64,000 nt of DNA from Roseiarcus sp963813555 (GTDB taxonomy: Bacteria; Pseudomonadota; Alphaproteobacteria; Rhizobiales; Beijerinckiaceae). The stretch spans positions 124,001 through 188,000 of the forward strand of contig CAWEZX010000010.1 in assembly GCA_963813555.1 (NCBI GenBank), in the 5' to 3' direction. The stretch's first letter is position 1. Every line of letters begins with the position of its first letter. Made by a program: the position numbers and the translations under genes. Of this stretch, positions 63,601-64,000 are shown piece by piece. The notes under the pieces are model-generated. The model made no database searches. It was not told where the DNA came from and saw only the letters and a list, made by a program, of their open reading frames with translations.

Positions 63601-64000
63601 GGGCGCGGGTCGCGCGCGGCCTTGGGCTCGGCTTGTCGATCGTCGAGCGTCTGGGGCGAGTGCTCGAGCATCCGGTGGGTTTACGCTCGCGCCCGGGCAA
63701 GGGCTCGGTGTTCTCCGTGACTGCGCCGCTCGGACACGCGGCGCATAAGCCCCGCGCGGAGCTGGGCGCTCCCGAGCCGGTCGCGGCGGGCGAGCCGCTC
63801 GAGGGGCTTAAGGTTCTGGCCATCGACAACGAGCCGCGGGTCCTGGAGGGCCTCGCTGCGCTGCTTGGGCGATGGGGATGCCTCGTCGCGACCGCCCACG
63901 GCCTCGCCGAGGCTCAGGCTGCGCTCGACGCGTTCGGCGCGCCGGACGTCGTCATCGCCGACTACCATCTCGATTCGGGCGACGGCGTCGCCGCGATCCG
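60654..64000 (+). CDS. Na+/solute symporter-fused hybrid sensor histidine kinase (partial)
   Basis: Runs off the window after 1115 codons. Residues 1 to about 520 form a sodium:solute symporter-like membrane domain with about 13 segments (MNGTTVFLTAIGYVSFLFLI; CTSWTYYGSVGLASEHGLDF; GGLSAATGMVVVESVALAIT; APAFLGGLFWRRGTARG). A PAS domain follows (about 650-760, LDHARQGVTVFDADLALTAW), then a coiled coil. The HisKA box FLAAASHDILQPLNAARLY has the phosphorylated His at residue 816. The HATPase has NLISNALKYT and DTGLGIPPE. A receiver domain starts LKVLAIDNEPRVLEGLAALL with Asp at residue 1103. Architecture like CbrA-type kinases. The partner regulator is not visible. Confidence 0.93.
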   Translation, partial: MNGTTVFLTAIGYVSFLFLIAWWGDGAGRRFLFGRSRAFVYALSLAVYCTSWTYYGSVGLASEHGLDFLPIYIGPILVIGLGAPFIARVANLARAQNVTTVADFVSARYGKSQPVAAVAALIALIGSAPYVALQLKAVAPTVLMVVNSFDRARLTPEKPSASFYLAVSLLLAIFAMAFGTRRINPKEHQDGLILAIAVESIVKLVAFLAVGAFVVWRLNNGIIDLTEIAQSDPRIASVIQTPPDPAVWVVTTLLSAFAIVLLPRQFHVAVVENHDERGIRTAAWLFPTYLVLINLFVAPLAIAGLKVFPDASFNRDLTVLALPLNAGARGVALLTMVGGLSAATGMVVVESVALAITISNDLVMPLLLRGRGAQAPAIEGDIGALVLWVRRIAIVGVLALGFAYERMTGKTGLVSIGLLSFAAVAQIAPAFLGGLFWRRGTARGAIAGMTAGALAWFYLLLLPSIRPDQALSGLLAHGPLAIAWLSPAALVAFAPNALVGGVVLSLAGNVAAFVAFSLTRQPSALERTQASAFAGVGVGGKPQAFRLWRSSTTAGELEAAVARYLGAGRARRAFLTFMRERGLVYEPALEAGAQLIRHAEFLLSPAIGASTSRQVLSLLLRPRTVSGQSALKLIDEASAAIQSSRDQLQHALDHARQGVTVFDADLALTAWNREFVDLFDLPPAMLRHGVGLDEIVRFNAGRGAYGPGDSEDFVADRVASLLYDDQPNRLRLFSANRVIEVRSARLPDGGIVTTYTDVTQTVQAEEALEAANEMLERRVDERTAELQRLNAELERAKNEADAANLSKTRFLAAASHDILQPLNAARLYASSLTEGVNQIDAVERKNLARNVDVSLEAVEEIIGALLDISRLDAGATRPEISDVPVADLMRMLEIEFAPLARAKGLDLVFVSTMLAIRTDRRLMRRLLQNLISNALKYTLSGRVLVGCRRVSGAVRIEVWDTGLGIPPEHERAVFAEFKRLDQGARVARGLGLGLSIVERLGRVLEHPVGLRSRPGKGSVFSVTAPLGHAAHKPRAELGAPEPVAAGEPLEGLKVLAIDNEPRVLEGLAALLGRWGCLVATAHGLAEAQAALDAFGAPDVVIADYHLDSGDGVAAI

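Overview
The window is a GC-rich chromosomal segment from what looks like an alphaproteobacterium of the order Hyphomicrobiales (Rhizobiales). I infer this from gene content: glnB-glnA, EgtB/EgtD, a PQQ sugar dehydrogenase with a diheme cytochrome, DUF5996, DUF1254 and LssY_C proteins, a GlxA-type regulator, and a symporter-fused hybrid kinase. I cannot name a genus. Ordinary metabolic genes are interleaved with many insertion sequences (IS1595, IS1182, IS5/IS1182-like, IS200, IS481, IS66, IS1380, IS110 and at least four kinds of IS630), several nested in each other.

Layout. 1-4.7 kb: right part of an IS1595 element, an intact IS1182, and a DUF5996 gene split by an IS630 (copy A). 4.9-19.9 kb: chromosomal genes (short-chain dehydrogenase, M29 aminopeptidase, sorbosone-type PQQ dehydrogenase plus diheme cytochrome c, alpha/beta hydrolase, DUF72, YbaK, acyl-CoA ligase, a second short-chain dehydrogenase, ergothioneine genes egtB-egtD, and a DMT exporter with a histidine-rich tail). 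19.9-22.7 kb: a pile of IS200, IS5/IS1182-like, IS630 and IS481 remnants with a 113-bp MITE. 23-25.5 kb: a YkgJ-type protein and glnB-glnA. 25.5-36.4 kb: A+T-rich hairpin repeats, a broken DUF1254 gene, a DeoR regulator beside an MFS gene, a foreign-looking exported protein, apaG, argE, an LssY_C protein, a nuclease-like two-gene module, a YvlD-like membrane protein and a cupin.

36.7-53.6 kb lies between tRNA-Tyr and tRNA-Thr. A tyrosine integrase remnant faces the 3' end of tRNA-Tyr, so this is probably the entry point of an old genomic island. The segment holds IS630 copies C and D (in the integrase and in a PQQ dehydrogenase), an ArsR regulator with a truncated partner, a Schlafen/AlbA_2-type protein, an MFS exporter framed by a 250-bp direct repeat, IS66 and IS1380 remnants, and a DUF6680-like gene broken by a second IS1595 copy whose 8-bp target duplication is still perfect. 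53.6-59 kb is another nested IS cluster (two inverted IS110 copies and two IS630 types). 59-64 kb returns to chromosome: a broken GlxA-type regulator, a small monooxygenase, and the start of a large Na+/solute-symporter hybrid histidine kinase that runs off the window.

Two themes stand out. First, several insertions can be reversed on paper: removing the element and its duplication restores an uninterrupted protein (DUF5996, integrase, DUF6680), which shows recent IS activity. Second, many non-mobile genes carry single-base frameshifts, often in short homopolymers (egtB, DMT exporter, DUF1254, integrase, PQQ dehydrogenase, AlbA_2 protein, cupin). This means either real gene decay or uncorrected consensus errors, and raw reads would decide. 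The best candidate for an undescribed system is the A+T-rich pair at 34.0-35.2 kb: an endonuclease/exonuclease/phosphatase-fold protein followed immediately by a 128-residue protein of no recognised family.
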